In this document: piece by piece, positions 24,653 through 35,905 of the stretch | Position numbering within the stretch: the first letter of the stretch is position 1 | How the letters are laid out: each line of letters starts with the position of its first letter | Source of the DNA: Echinarachnius parma | Lineage: Eukaryota; Echinodermata; Echinoidea; Clypeasteroida; Echinarachniidae | Assembly: GCA_037951105.1 (NCBI GenBank) | Contig: JBAMJV010003037.1 | Location: 1 to 64,000, forward strand | Direction of reading: 5' to 3' | DNA: 64,000 nucleotides | Made by a program: the position numbers and the translations under genes | The notes under the pieces: generated by a model | What the model was told of the DNA's origin: nothing | Databases searched by the model: none | Seen by the model: only the letters and a program-made list of their open reading frames with translations

Positions 24653-26469
24653 TATAGGGCAATTCCAAGGTAACAGCGTGACGGTAGGAGGGTGTTTCTC
24701 ACGATGAAAGTCTAAATAACTCACAAAATAAAAATGTCCAGAACCAAATTTTGATATGCATCTGTTACCACTATCCTACTAATTATTTACAATAGGAAAG
24801 AAAATCAAAATTCCCACTAAATTATGAATTATGAATATCAATATCTGCGGTAACAGCGTGACGGCAAAAAGACATGGGTTTCTTACATGGTAAGAAACTA
24901 AGCAAACTCTGTGAACTACAGGAACATTTTGCAATTTTGTCACATTGATTCTTTGTACTAGACATCAAGCTAGAACATCCAAATAAAAATGTAGAAAAAA
25001 TCCAATGTTCATAGTAAATATGATATCATAAACGTATCTGTGCACGGTAACAGCGTGACGGTAACAGCGTGACCTCTGAATTGTACATGTTATATATATG
25101 GGAGATATTGATGAGATGAATAAGATTATATAATTTTGATGTAGTCATCCAGAATCTATACAGAACTAGATGAATGGGTAATATAACCCAGATGCTCTGA
25201 AATGATGGTTCGCATGACACAAATTTGCAGCCTAGCGCCCTCTATTGATCAAAAATGTTTTTGGACAAAACTGAAATTCTTATCTTTTTCAGAATTTAGT
25301 TTGAGGAACCATCAAATATCAAACCCAAAATACAAACTTAATTGCAACAATGAAATATTAGACCTTTGACATCTGACCTTTGACCTTATTTCTCAAATTA
25401 GCATACAAATGTTTAATTTTATGTGGCACAGTGCATATCTACAAGTGATTTGTTTCATGTAACATGATTTCAATGTCAGTAAGTTTTTGTGTTTAAATTG
25501 GTAATTATCCGAGTGACCTTTGACCTGTGCTCCAATCATTTTCATAGAATTTTCTTTTATCTACAGTACTCTTTCTAACATTAATTCTGGCATTTTTTTG
25601 TGAGATAAAAAATAAACTACAATAATTTGACCTGTTGACCTTTGACCCCATGACCAAATGCTATAATCAGGTCATCTACTTCACTGAACGCATACCAGTA
25701 TTAATTATCATGTCATCCTTCAAGGATTCTTGAAATATCTTGAGAATAATATATTTTTGCATATTAATTAGCTGTGACCTTTGACCTTTGACCTCATGGC
25801 CCCAAAATGTATCAGATAATCCATACCTCTGAATACATGTCTTGTACAAAGTTTGAACAGAATCCATCCAACGATTCTTGAGATATTGCAAAAAAAAAGT
25901 AGGTTGCGTCACGCTGTTACCCAAAAAGTAACAGCGTGACCAAATTGATATTGCTTAGATTAATTAGTGGTAAAAGATAATGCTGCTATTTAGCATCCAT
26001 AATATAGCCCTATGGGTGAATGAAGAAGAAACAAAAAATAATTTCATTCCCATTCATATTTTTCCAGAAATATTAAAAATACCTGTTTTTAGGGTAACAG
26101 CGTGACATATAGATGACTATAAATGAAACAGTCACTGAAGCAGAACAAAGAGCGAAAATGCCGAAATAGATATTTATTTGATAAATTGAAGTAATGTTTT
26201 TACCAACACTGAAAGAAAATTTTATGAAAACCTATTTTTACAGCTCTTTTAAGCTTAATATTTACAAGTATATTTTGTGAAAATAATTGAAAATTAATTT
26301 ATGCTAATTAATTCCTATGAAATAATAGTTTACGCCAATTTTTTTTGTGAACAAAATGCATTTCTGAATAGTTTAATCTTTAAGCTTTAATTTGATACCA
26401 AATATGTTATGATTCGACGAATTTGAAAAATGGGTGCTTATGTCAATGTTTGCTTGGAATTGCCCTATA
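24653..26469. mobile_element. 1.8-kb TIR element with seven GGTAACAGCGTGAC motifs
   Basis: The ends TATAGGGCAATTCCAAG and the exact inverse CTTGGAATTGCCCTATA bound the element. GGTAACAGCGTGAC occurs at 24669, 24849, 25046 and 25060 (two head to tail), 25908 (reverse), 25927 (first base changed) and 26093. Four clusters of TGACCTTTGACC lie between 25374 and 25793. There is no ORF with transposase motifs, so it is non-autonomous. The superfamily is not clear; TA or TATA could be the target. Confidence 0.8.
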
Positions 26470-27091
26470 GTCAAACCCGTCTTAGTGGCCACCTGTTTAT
26501 AACAGCCAACCTGCCTGTAGTAGCCACTAAACAGGGTCCCCTGCAGAGAAAAACAATGAAATGAACATGTCTATAGAGGTCACCTGTCTACAGGGGCCAC
26601 TTTTCTTACTTCCCTTTGGTGGTCACTATACACAGGTTTGACTGTATGTACATAAAGGGCTTGGACCTGAAGCATAACCTGGTTATCAGAAGGTTTTGTT
26701 TATAATTATACCACTTTATCACGAGGTTCCACTGCATCATTATTCATTCACGAGATGCAATTTTCTGTCTTGCCTTTAGAGTAAAATGCTGAGACAGCAA
26801 TGGGTTCCTTCAGACTTTGTTCAGAGTCACTTTTTTTTACAAAGACCATTATTTATACTTCACTTTTAATCTTTAGACAGTTCTTGGTTTCTTGGAAATA
26901 GGTTCGGAGTCCGCACCGTTGTCTACTCTGCTCTCATCTGAACAAAGTGTAGTGTGATCTGGGAAATGATAAGGACAATCAAACATAAAAACACACAATC
27001 AATTATGAAATGATATAATATCTATCCATAAGGAAAAAAATAAAATGCAGCTTTTTTTTGGGGGGGGGGGGGGGGGGGGAAGGCTATGCTT
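26470..27091. other. Intergenic
   Basis: No gene seen. A T8 then G-run tract at about 27052-27079 precedes the family A copy. About 26470-26650 contains a GTGGCCACCTG pattern repeated as GGCCACC and GGTCACC, possibly an old dispersed repeat. Confidence 0.35.
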
Positions 27092-27095
27092 TTAA

Positions 27096-27660
27096 AGAGA
27101 TAGTTGAGTTTTGGTAAAGAGAGTACAGTTTTGGTCAAACTGAATTTTAGTAATCAAAACCTGCACCATTACATTACGAACTAATAGTATAACTCCACCA
27201 TGCTCGAAAGGAATAACACATTACTAAGGACTAAGTAAAAAGCCTTCTATCATTAAAAAAAGAGCCGTTAAAACTCAAGACGGAATTCTCTAAAAAGTCA
27301 TTGGTTTCAACCACTTTAAATAAAATATTGTGCATGTGATGTTTTGTTGAAATAATGATTAGATAATGAGATAATCATCAACTATTTCAAAACCTCTTTT
27401 GTAAACTTTTGAAAAGAGGAAGCATTTAAAAAAAAAATTTAACAGCTGGTTCAAAATTATTGAATAATTGTGGGGGCCCACAATTATTACAAATGGTTAT
27501 ATGTTTATGGATATTTCAACCGTTTCTAAACCCATTTTGATATAAATAAAGTTTATTCTGTCATTAAAATTGTATGCTCTTTCAAATTTGACACTCGGTT
27601 TTTCATTATCTCACAAAAAATGATTATAGCGCCCTCTATACCAAAACTCAACTAGCTCGT
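27096..27660 (+). mobile_element. TTAA-flanked MITE, family A (right end decayed)
   Basis: TTAA at 27092-27095 and left end AGAGATAGTTGAG. The right end ACTCAACTAGCTCG has lost the last bases and the TTAA. The central palindrome (about 27466-27489) has arms AATAATTGTGGG and CCCACAATTATT, different from the arms of other copies but fully paired. Confidence 0.75.
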
Positions 27661-28264
27661 CTGGTTGAAAATAGCACTCTGAAATCTGAACATTTTACAT
27701 TGAACTCCATGCAAATTGATGAGGGCTCTATTATGATTTTCAGGGGCTCTTGTTGGCATTTGGGGGGCTTCGCCCTGAGCTGCCATATTCATGTTTTACT
27801 GAACATTGATAATAAATCCTCATTAGGGGGTTAAACACACAGTTGGTAAAACAATGCTAATAATTAGTATCTTTAGTCCCAAGTGGAATGGAATGGAATG
27901 GAAATAATGTTTAACGACACTTCAACACTAAGTGTGTTATATCGTGTCATGTAGGTAAGCTTTACCCCAAATAGAGCAAAGCTAGTTTTCAATTAAGGCA
28001 ATAATGCCACAGTAGCAATGCCTGTTTAACTAAGCTGAACCACGTACTGTTATTTAAATGTGTAAACACCCACCGGGATTTCTCCCTGCTCTTTACGAAA
28101 AAATGAGGTGCGTTCTTTAGCGTGCACGAGGATTTGTCCTCCCATACACGGGACCGACGACTTAAAGTCTCCTCCGAAAGACTAGGCAAATGAGGGTAAA
28201 GCACCTTACCCAAGGGTACAACTGCCGAAGCAGCCCCTCCTTATATATACTAACAAAGTACATT

Positions 28265-31200
28265 TCAAAAATGTCTATAAAGATCTATCTCCTTCAAAAA
28301 CTGCAGTATTGTACTACGAGGCACGGTCTGAAACAAGACCCGTAAATCTGGGGCATCAAAGTGCCGCCCACGGATATGGGCGTATTCGACACAATCCACA
28401 AGAATGTGCCGAACAGTGAGCCGACAATCGCAAGGAATACAGTAAGGTACGTCTTCTGCCTTTAACAAATATGCATGAGTATAGTATGAGTGGCCGATGC
28501 GAGCTCGGGTCAATACAATGTCCTCCCTGCGCTTAGCTAGGGGGTTCGTACTATTCAGTCCAACTACCGGCTCATGGGTATGTAGTTTATTTTCAGATTG
28601 AGCGTCCCATATTGTCTGCCATTTATTTCTTATGTAACTATTTATATTGGCCTTATAGTCTGTGTAAGGTATTCTTATGTTCGCGACATCCCCATGAAGG
28701 GCTTCCTTTGCCAATGCATCAGCCTTGTCATTTCCCCTGATACCGGTGTGGCTTGGTATCCAAGCCAGAACAACAAACTTCTCACATTCTATCAACTCTG
28801 TGTAAGCATCCAACAATTCAAATATATATGGGTGATTAAGTCTCCGACCTCGCAAGGCAAGTAGACTGGACAAAGAATCTGTAAATATAACAAAGTGATC
28901 GCCATCCAAACTATAAATCAAGTTAAATGCCATCTTAAGTGCAAACAACTCCGCTGTATATATGGACGCATTGTCAGGCAGTCTAGCCTGTCGGCGAATG
29001 TGACCGCTTGTGGCTGCTGCTGCCACCCTCTCCAAGACTTTGGACCCATCCGTATACACGGCACAATACTGACTGTATTTTTCCCGTAGTTCCCCAAATT
29101 TAAACTGAAACACAAGGTCGCTAGTCAGCCCTTTCTTAAACTCTCTTAACGTAAAGTCTATACTCACTTCACCAAGCGTCCACACTGGTGTACTAGGGAG
29201 CTCAAATGGCGCTATATGTTCGGGGGCAGGGCATATCTGAGCGAAGGCACCCTTAATACGCAACCCAAAGGGAGGTATAGCCGAAGGCTTACTAGCATAG
29301 AAGGTAGAGTATCGGGGCTGGAATGTTCTGTCATATGTTGGATTATTATGATTATTTCGAAGTTTAAGTGCATACTGAAGTGATAACTTTTCCCACCTAA
29401 GGTGGAGGGGGGGGTTCATTGGCTTCGACATACAGACTTTGCATCGGGGAAGTGCGGAAAGCTCCCAGACAGAGTCGGAGTCCGTGATTCTGAATGGGCA
29501 AGAGCTTTTTAAGGTAGGACTTACGAGCAGAGCTATAGACGGTACAACCATAATCCAATTTGGATCTCACAAAAGCCCTATAAAGACGTAGTAAGACCAC
29601 ACGATCCGCGCCCCAGTCCATCTTTGATACAACCTTCAGAAAATTCAAGGCCTGCCGGCATTTCTGCCACAAGTATTCAATGTGGGCCTTAAAGTTCAAC
29701 TTACTGTCAAATACCAAACCAAGATAGCGTGTCTGCTGAACAACAGGGATAAGAGAACCGTTTATCTTCAACTGAGGGTCAGGGTGGAGTACTCGTTTAT
29801 TACAAAAATGCATACACACAGTCTTTGTTTTAGAGAAACGAAACCCATTCTCATTTGACCACCGCTCAACCCTATCGAGACACCCTTGCATCCGAGCCTC
29901 TATGGCAGCCATACACGGCGACGAGTACGTGATCGAGAAGTCATCTACGAATAGGGACTTATCAAACCCAAAATTAACTGCCTCAGTGATGCTATTAATC
30001 TTCAAGACAAACAAGGTGACTGACAGAATGCTACCCTGTGGCACACCCATTTCCTGACTGTGTAGCTCGGACAGGACAGTCCCAAGGCGGACCCTGAAAA
30101 CCCGGTCCAACAGGAAGTTTTGAATAAATAAAGTCAGTCTGCCGCGCAGGCCAGAATCGTATAAGTCCCTCAGGACACCGTGTTTCCAAGTAGTATCATA
30201 CGCCTTTTCAAGGTCGAAAAAGACAGACACCACATGGTGTCCACGGACGAGGCCATCCCGAATAAACGATTCCAGACGAACAATTTGATCTGTCGTACTA
30301 CGATTCTGCCGAAAACCACTCTGATGTTTAGAAAACAGTCCATTCCTCTCCAGAAACCACACTAGACGAGCATTAACCATCCTTTCCATGGTCTTACATA
30401 GACAACTAGTTAACGATATAGGACGATAATTGGTTGGGTTTGTGGCATCCTTGCCAGGCTTCGGTATCGGGATAATCACAGCCTCTCTCCATGAATCGGG
30501 GAAGTCACCAGAGCTCCATATCTTATTAAAAATTCCTAACAGCACTTGGAGGGATACCTCGGGTAAATGTTTCAAAAACTGGTAATGAATTTCATCAGGC
30601 CCTGTAGCAGTGTCATGACATCTGCCGAGAGAGTCCTTTAATTCACTAAGAACAAAAGGGTTATTATAATCTTCTGTATTATCTGATAGGAAGTCAAGTT
30701 TCTGCTTCTCTGCCAAGTCTTTAAATGCCCGAAACGCAGGCGAATAATGACTGCTAGACGAGTTATACTCAAATTCATCCGCTAACAAGTTAGCAATGCC
30801 CTGCCTTTCTGTACATTTTGTTCCATCACGTTTACTTAAGTGTACAGTAGTGCTAGTCTGTTGTTTTCCACTTATTTTCCTAATCATTTCCCATGCGTGT
30901 TTAACGTGTGTGCGAGTAGTGAGTTTAGAGACATACTGCTTCCAGGATTCCCGTTTGCTCTTCTTAATAGTACGGCGTGCCTTTGCACGAGCCTTTTGGT
31001 AATCCTGCCGGTTACTAGCTGTAGGCCGACGCCTAAACTTCCGCAATGCCTTTTTCCGACATTTGATGGCTTCTCTACACGCAGCAGTAAACCAGGGTTT
31101 GTGCCTACTGTGTGGAGCAGGTGAGGATTTAGGTATCGTTCGCGTCGCTATATCAACCAGTGAGTGTGCAAAAAAGGCCAATGGATCTTCCAGATCCCTA

Positions 31201-31967
31201 AAAATCTCATCATTAATGACAGAAGAACAAAGGGTAGTAAATGCCAGCCAGTCCGCTCTGTTGAGTTGCCACCTTGGGACTCTCTCCTCCGGCATTGGCC
31301 TATTAATATCAAGAAATATAGGGAAATGATCGCTTCCACATTGGTCGCCATGGACCTTCCACTGGAAGTCCATAAAGACAGATGGGGAGCAGATAGACAA
31401 ATCTATAGCCGATGTAGATCCTGAAGCAGGATGAAGGTAAGTGTGAGACTTATCATTAAGGAGACACAAATCAAATGCTTCCAACACAGACTCCATCGTG
31501 CGGCCCAAAGGATTAGAATCTCTACACCCCCAGAGCACACTATGAGCATTAAAATCCCCTAATAAAAGAAAAGGTGCGGGGAGTTGATCAACCAGTGCAT
31601 CAATTTCAGCTTGTCCCAGCTTATACCTCGGGGGTATATAGACTGAACATATCGTTACCGTACGATGGAGTGTGACCTTCACAGCGATAGCCTGGAGGCT
31701 AGTGGTGAGCTGGATCACCTCATGTGGAGACCCTCTTTTAACTAATATGGACGTGCCTCCCGTTGGTCTATCGTCTACAACCGACGTGGCCTTTTTATCA
31801 TACACATCGTAACCTTTAAAGGTAATTTGGTCAGTCTCCTTAAGGTAAGTCTCTTGTAAGCAGACTACATGGGGAGTGTAGTCTGCCAAAAAACATTTCA
31901 CTTCTTCATAGTTTGGCTTAATGCCTCTGCAGTTCCACTGCAGCACAGCCCTCCCCTTTCCATCCAT
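28265..31967 (-). CDS. Retrotransposon ORF2: endonuclease, reverse transcriptase, RNase H (one frameshift)
   Basis: Starts at ATG 31967-31965, overlapping the ORF1 stop as TGATG. The AP-type endonuclease is N-terminal (LQWNCRGIKPN, catalytic E in CLQET at about residue 39, GDFNAH, SDHFPI). The reverse transcriptase has its catalytic FVDD near residue 670. RNase H follows (YTDGS, AELFALK, FTDSLSS, HTGIRGNDKADAL), then a C-terminal Cys/His finger (CIPCDCRLTVRHILVDC). The frame breaks at the G run 29407-29414: eight G where seven keep the frame. The second frame continues without stops to 28265. The rest is open, so it is either a very young insertion or a homopolymer sequencing error. Confidence 0.93.
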
Positions 31968-33325
31968 CACTGAGCAGTAGGCTTAACCTTTACCACAGTA
32001 GTCTTGGGTGAGGGTATGGTACTCGGAATATCCAAGTCCATACTAGACTCCAACACATCAAACTTATTCTTACTCATTATCGGGTCAACAGACCCCTGCT
32101 TTTGTTTTATCACTTTTGGTGTCTTGCTCCTAACCACGTCAGGCGGTCGTGCAGGTTTTCCCGTGGTTGGTGCCCCACCAGGCGGAGGGGCATGCCTTAC
32201 AGGGGGGTCCTGAGACAGACTTCTACCGCGGCCAGCAGGCCGGCCAGTCTTGGCACTAGGCCTCGACTCCCTCACTCCCCCTTGTTTGTCACATTGTTGT
32301 TTAAATTGTTTGTCAAGTTTAGTCTGCGTTTGCTTCCCTATACCCGCCGCCCCACCAACTTCCAGCAACACAGGGGAGCCACCACTCAACCAGGTCAAGT
32401 CGGTTTGGGTGGCCGCTGCAGTGCCAGGTTGCCTAGCCGCTTTCGGTTGCTGGTTAGCCGCTTTAGGTTGTTGATTACTTGTTGGGTTGTTAATTACTTG
32501 TTTAGCCCTGTCCGCATACGTAGATCCTTGTGCATGCTGAGTCTGGTATAGCCTCCGAGCCTCCGGGTACGACAGGCTACCCTTAGTCTTGATCTCTTGG
32601 ACTCTCTTCTCCTCAATCCACTTCGGGCACGCCCGCGAGTTGGCGGGATGATCGCCATCGCAATTCACGCACCTCACTGGGCCCTGGCAGGCAGAGCCCT
32701 CGTGAGCATCCCTACCGCACTTCTCACAACACTCACCCCTCCGACAATAACTTTTGAAATGACCGAACCTTTGGCACCCAAAGCAGCGAATGGGATTTGG
32801 AATGTAAAAATCGACCTTAACACGCAAATAGCCAACCTTAATGTATTGGGGAATACTGGGCCTATTGAATGTCAAGAATAGGGTGTTGGTTGGCTTCTTA
32901 ATTCCATCCTGGGTAACCATTACTCGATACACATCTATAACCTGCTGGTCAGCTAATTCCTCAAGGATCTCCTCACTGTCACAGTCCCTAAGTTCTGGGC
33001 AGCGAACCACCCCTTTGCATGAATTCAGAGTCCTGTGAGGGGACACCTTGACGGGAGTGTCAACAAATTTGCCAGCCTTAAGCAAGTTACTAGCCTGGGC
33101 GGCCCTCTCGACTTCTACCAAGATATCCCCCGATCTCAATCGCTGAATTGACTTCACAGAACCGGCCAGCGATTCCACACCCTTACTCACAGCAAACGGC
33201 GACAATTTCAGGGGCTTGTTAGGATCGCTACCCTGGATCACCAAAAACCGCGGAAAACCAGCTGACACAGGGTCAGTACCCGAGTCTCTCCTGCTCCTCT
33301 TGTTAGATTGTTTTGAATCATCCAT
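31967..33325 (-). CDS. Retrotransposon ORF1: RNA-binding protein with three zinc knuckles
   Basis: 452 codons from ATG 33325; upstream in-frame sequence has no earlier ATG. Three CCHC-type knuckles lie at about residues 181-233 (CFGCQRFGHFKSYC, then CEKCGRDAHEGSAC, then CVNCDGDHPANSRAC). The N-terminal half has an RRM-like mix of strands and helices. A basic, Pro/Gly/Gln-rich C-terminal tail follows. The protein should coat element RNA and assist target-primed reverse transcription. Its stop codon overlaps the ORF2 ATG by one base, which suggests stop-restart translation of ORF2. Confidence 0.9.
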   Translation of the reverse strand: MDDSKQSNKRSRRDSGTDPVSAGFPRFLVIQGSDPNKPLKLSPFAVSKGVESLAGSVKSIQRLRSGDILVEVERAAQASNLLKAGKFVDTPVKVSPHRTLNSCKGVVRCPELRDCDSEEILEELADQQVIDVYRVMVTQDGIKKPTNTLFLTFNRPSIPQYIKVGYLRVKVDFYIPNPIRCFGCQRFGHFKSYCRRGECCEKCGRDAHEGSACQGPVRCVNCDGDHPANSRACPKWIEEKRVQEIKTKGSLSYPEARRLYQTQHAQGSTYADRAKQVINNPTSNQQPKAANQQPKAARQPGTAAATQTDLTWLSGGSPVLLEVGGAAGIGKQTQTKLDKQFKQQCDKQGGVRESRPSAKTGRPAGRGRSLSQDPPVRHAPPPGGAPTTGKPARPPDVVRSKTPKVIKQKQGSVDPIMSKNKFDVLESSMDLDIPSTIPSPKTTVVKVKPTAQ

Positions 33326-33882
33326 ATAATTTATATTTAATTCAGCACTATTGCTCCCCACCCACCACGGAGTCCAACAAGGGGGCGCCAAATATATAAG
33401 GACAATCACTCATACCGACGCCAGAGATACAGCAGCGCTATACTCAGAGCAGACCAAAATCCACCCTGATTGACCTAAGCAGTCGCCTTCTAAGATACTA
33501 CACCAAACAAAATTCAAAATCAATCTACTCAAGACCATACCACTCAAGATCGAGCAATACAGAACCTAAAAATCACGCATCGAAAAACACCGAGAAATAA
33601 ACCAGCTAAACTAGTATCTTAGGGCTGGACACCACCAGCCGATTGGTTTAAACCAGGCCTGTAAAAACCTCCCGACTAGGCGAATCTGAGGCCAAAGTGA
33701 CGTGTTGTTTTGGAGGGACCGCAGTCCAGCCGCCACTCAATCACCAGGACCCTCTTCTCCACCGACACGGGTCGCAACCCACGGCAAACGGGTCGTCCCT
33801 TTTAGTCGCCTCCTACGACATGCAGGGAATACATCGGGCCAATTCTATCCCCGGACCCGCAGGGGCATAGTCCCAAGTGGAA

Positions 33883-34256
33883 ACTTGTATAATCAAGACT
33901 ATTCAAATGTTGGTACCATACTAAAATATTTGGTAACCGTAAATCGCCTAAAAATAATATCACAAATTTTGGTTGACCAGTTGGGAAGTCAGTAGGATAT
34001 TCATGCAATCTTTGCAGTGCACGTGAGATTTACAGACTATATTCAGTTTTTAAAAAACAATGTCATGCAATGAAATCATTTTCAAACTAGGAAACAGTTC
34101 AATGCATAAGACAAGTTTATGAAACTTTGTTTAAAAATTGTCTTTACTTTTTGCAATGAATAAGGAATTAGGAACCTACGCTCATTTGAACTAATCAAGA
34201 ATTTAGTCATAAATTAAGATTGCATCAAAATTGTTAATCCTTTACGCACTTGCCCA
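33883..34256. other. TRMT5 3' flank
   Basis: Between the retrotransposon and the TRMT5 stop. No AATAAA is seen on the - strand here, so the TRMT5 polyadenylation site may be a variant or may lie within or past the retrotransposon. Confidence 0.4.
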
Positions 34257-35905
34257 TTAGTTGCAATACTTACCATCAGTAGTATTTGATGAGACTGGAG
34301 CGAACATGACATCAGGGGGCACAGCGAAACTGATGCACATCATCTCCTTATTTGGGGCAACGTCCCTCACATCGTGGACCTCGGGCGAGTCCAGACGACA
34401 CCCGAGGATCCCCTCCACCCTAGTTCTGATGTCCTCTGCAGGACATTCAGCTTTGGAGAAGCCGTGGCAGTGAACGATAACCTCCGGAACTCGGTCCCTC
34501 AGATCTGCCGGAGCGTCACCGAGTAGTTCTGGAAACGCGTCAAGGAATTCTACAGCCATGGCGGGTAGGTTCATAATCACGTGGGCCTTGCTAGTGAAGG
34601 ATTCTTTGGCCTTCGCGATCAAATCTGGCTTGACTACTTCGCGGATGAACTGCCTTCCGTCCAGGTTGGAGGCAACCACTGTGCTGGCCACTTTGTTCTG
34701 CTTGGCGTTCTTTTCTAACCAGTGATACGACTCGGGGTTCAAATCGTTCGCGTGAACGCGACAGCCCTTCTTGGCGGCTGGAATAGCGAATGGTCCTACA
34801 CCAGCAAAGACATCATAGACGGCGTCAGTCCTGTGCAGCTTGTCGATGATTCGCTGGTGCTCTGTTGACAGCCTGGGGTTCCAGTACACCTTGGCGAAAT
34901 CAAATGAGTAGGCTATGTGATTCTCCTTCACAGTCACCACAGTGTCAGGTTCTCCAGCAATGCACTCCATGTTGAAGAAACGGAAGGTGTTGTCTATCTC
35001 ATTCAGCTTGTTGACCACCGTTCTAATGCCTTGATTCTTCTCCAACAGCACTTCCCCTTTAAAAATGAATTTAAAAAATATCAATGCTAATGGGGGTGCA
35101 AAGATACAATGGAATTGTCATTTTTACTAATTTGGGAAATTGCACAACTGAAAAATTATTCAAGTATACAATTCAATAACACTTTTAACTCTTATAATTT
35201 TGAATTGTATTGTCTGTACAAAATAAGAATAGTTCTGTTCTACAGATGTTAAACATGAGTGGTTATAAATCAAACAATCAATTTATTAAGGATTTTTTTA
35301 ATTGCCTTACCAATAAGACCTTTATGTGGGAGTTGCGTTTCTCTCAGGTTTAGATGAATGATATGTCCGACCCTGCTGAACCCAGTTGGTACTTCGACAT
35401 CGCTTGGCAACAGGCTCCTTAGCACTTCCTGTGTCTGCCAGTTATCGTAGTTGAGATTCAGAGAGTAGCAGTGCAACTTCTTCTCAACTTCATTCTCCTC
35501 GAGCGCCGCCACCTGCCTCTCAGTCAGGGCCACAAGGTCGGCAATCTTCTGCGGATCAAGGAGGAGCATCTTCTCCTCGGGATTGTCCGGAGCATCGCGG
35601 ATGACCTGGAAACGGGCTCTCTCAAAGGTTGCCGTCTTCAGAGCTTTCAATACCTTGTGAATCCGCCTCTTGTTGACCCGCAGAGCCGGCACGGTGGCAT
35701 CTTTCCTGAACGCTTCTCTGTCAATGGAGTTTGATGGATTGATGTCTGCGGGTGGTTTGAAGACATCCTTGCTGAAGCTTGACGTCACTGCCATGACAGG
35801 CCGCAGAGAGGTTCTAGGTGTATTTGGCTCGATGCAAACCCTCACCCTTTGGAGCACAAAGTGACTGGACTGCACCAAGAAGCGAGTGCAAATCCTGGAG
35901 TTCAT
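34257..35905 (-). CDS. TRMT5: tRNA (guanine37-N1) methyltransferase
   Basis: Trm5 methylates N1 of G37 next to the anticodon using S-adenosylmethionine, preventing frameshifts; in animals it serves nuclear-encoded and mitochondrial tRNAs. Two coding exons: 35905-35311 and 35056-34257 (donor GTAAGG, acceptor AAAG), joining in frame at ..KGLIG/EVLLEKN (464 codons plus TAA; the human protein has 509). The class I methyltransferase motifs are intact: VYWNPRLSTEH, DVFAGVGPFA at about residue 280, NDLNPES at about 302, MNLPA at about 360, VAPNKEM at about 431. The first 30 residues are basic with few acids, as in a mitochondrial targeting peptide. An acceptor at 35937 directly upstream shows that a 5' non-coding exon exists. 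Confidence 0.96.

Larger units (their letters stand above)
27889..33867 (-). mobile_element. Nearly intact I/Nimb-like non-LTR retrotransposon
   Basis: Oriented on the - strand. The 15-bp sequence TAGTCCCAAGTGGAA flanks it exactly (27874-27888 and 33868-33882). From the 5' end (33867): a GC-rich 5' UTR of about 540 bp, ORF1 with zinc knuckles, ORF2 with endonuclease, reverse transcriptase and RNase H, a 3' UTR of about 375 bp, and a short tail of ATTCC repeats. RNase H after the RT, plus a zinc-knuckle ORF1, place it in the I group; Nimb-like is my best guess. It separates MNAT1 from TRMT5. Confidence 0.92.

Noticed and set aside
30180..33038. Many + strand ORFs of 60-149 codons
   Set aside because: They are antisense shadows of the retrotransposon ORF1 and ORF2.
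34261..35864. + strand ORFs of 64-87 codons
   Set aside because: They are antisense shadows of TRMT5 exons.
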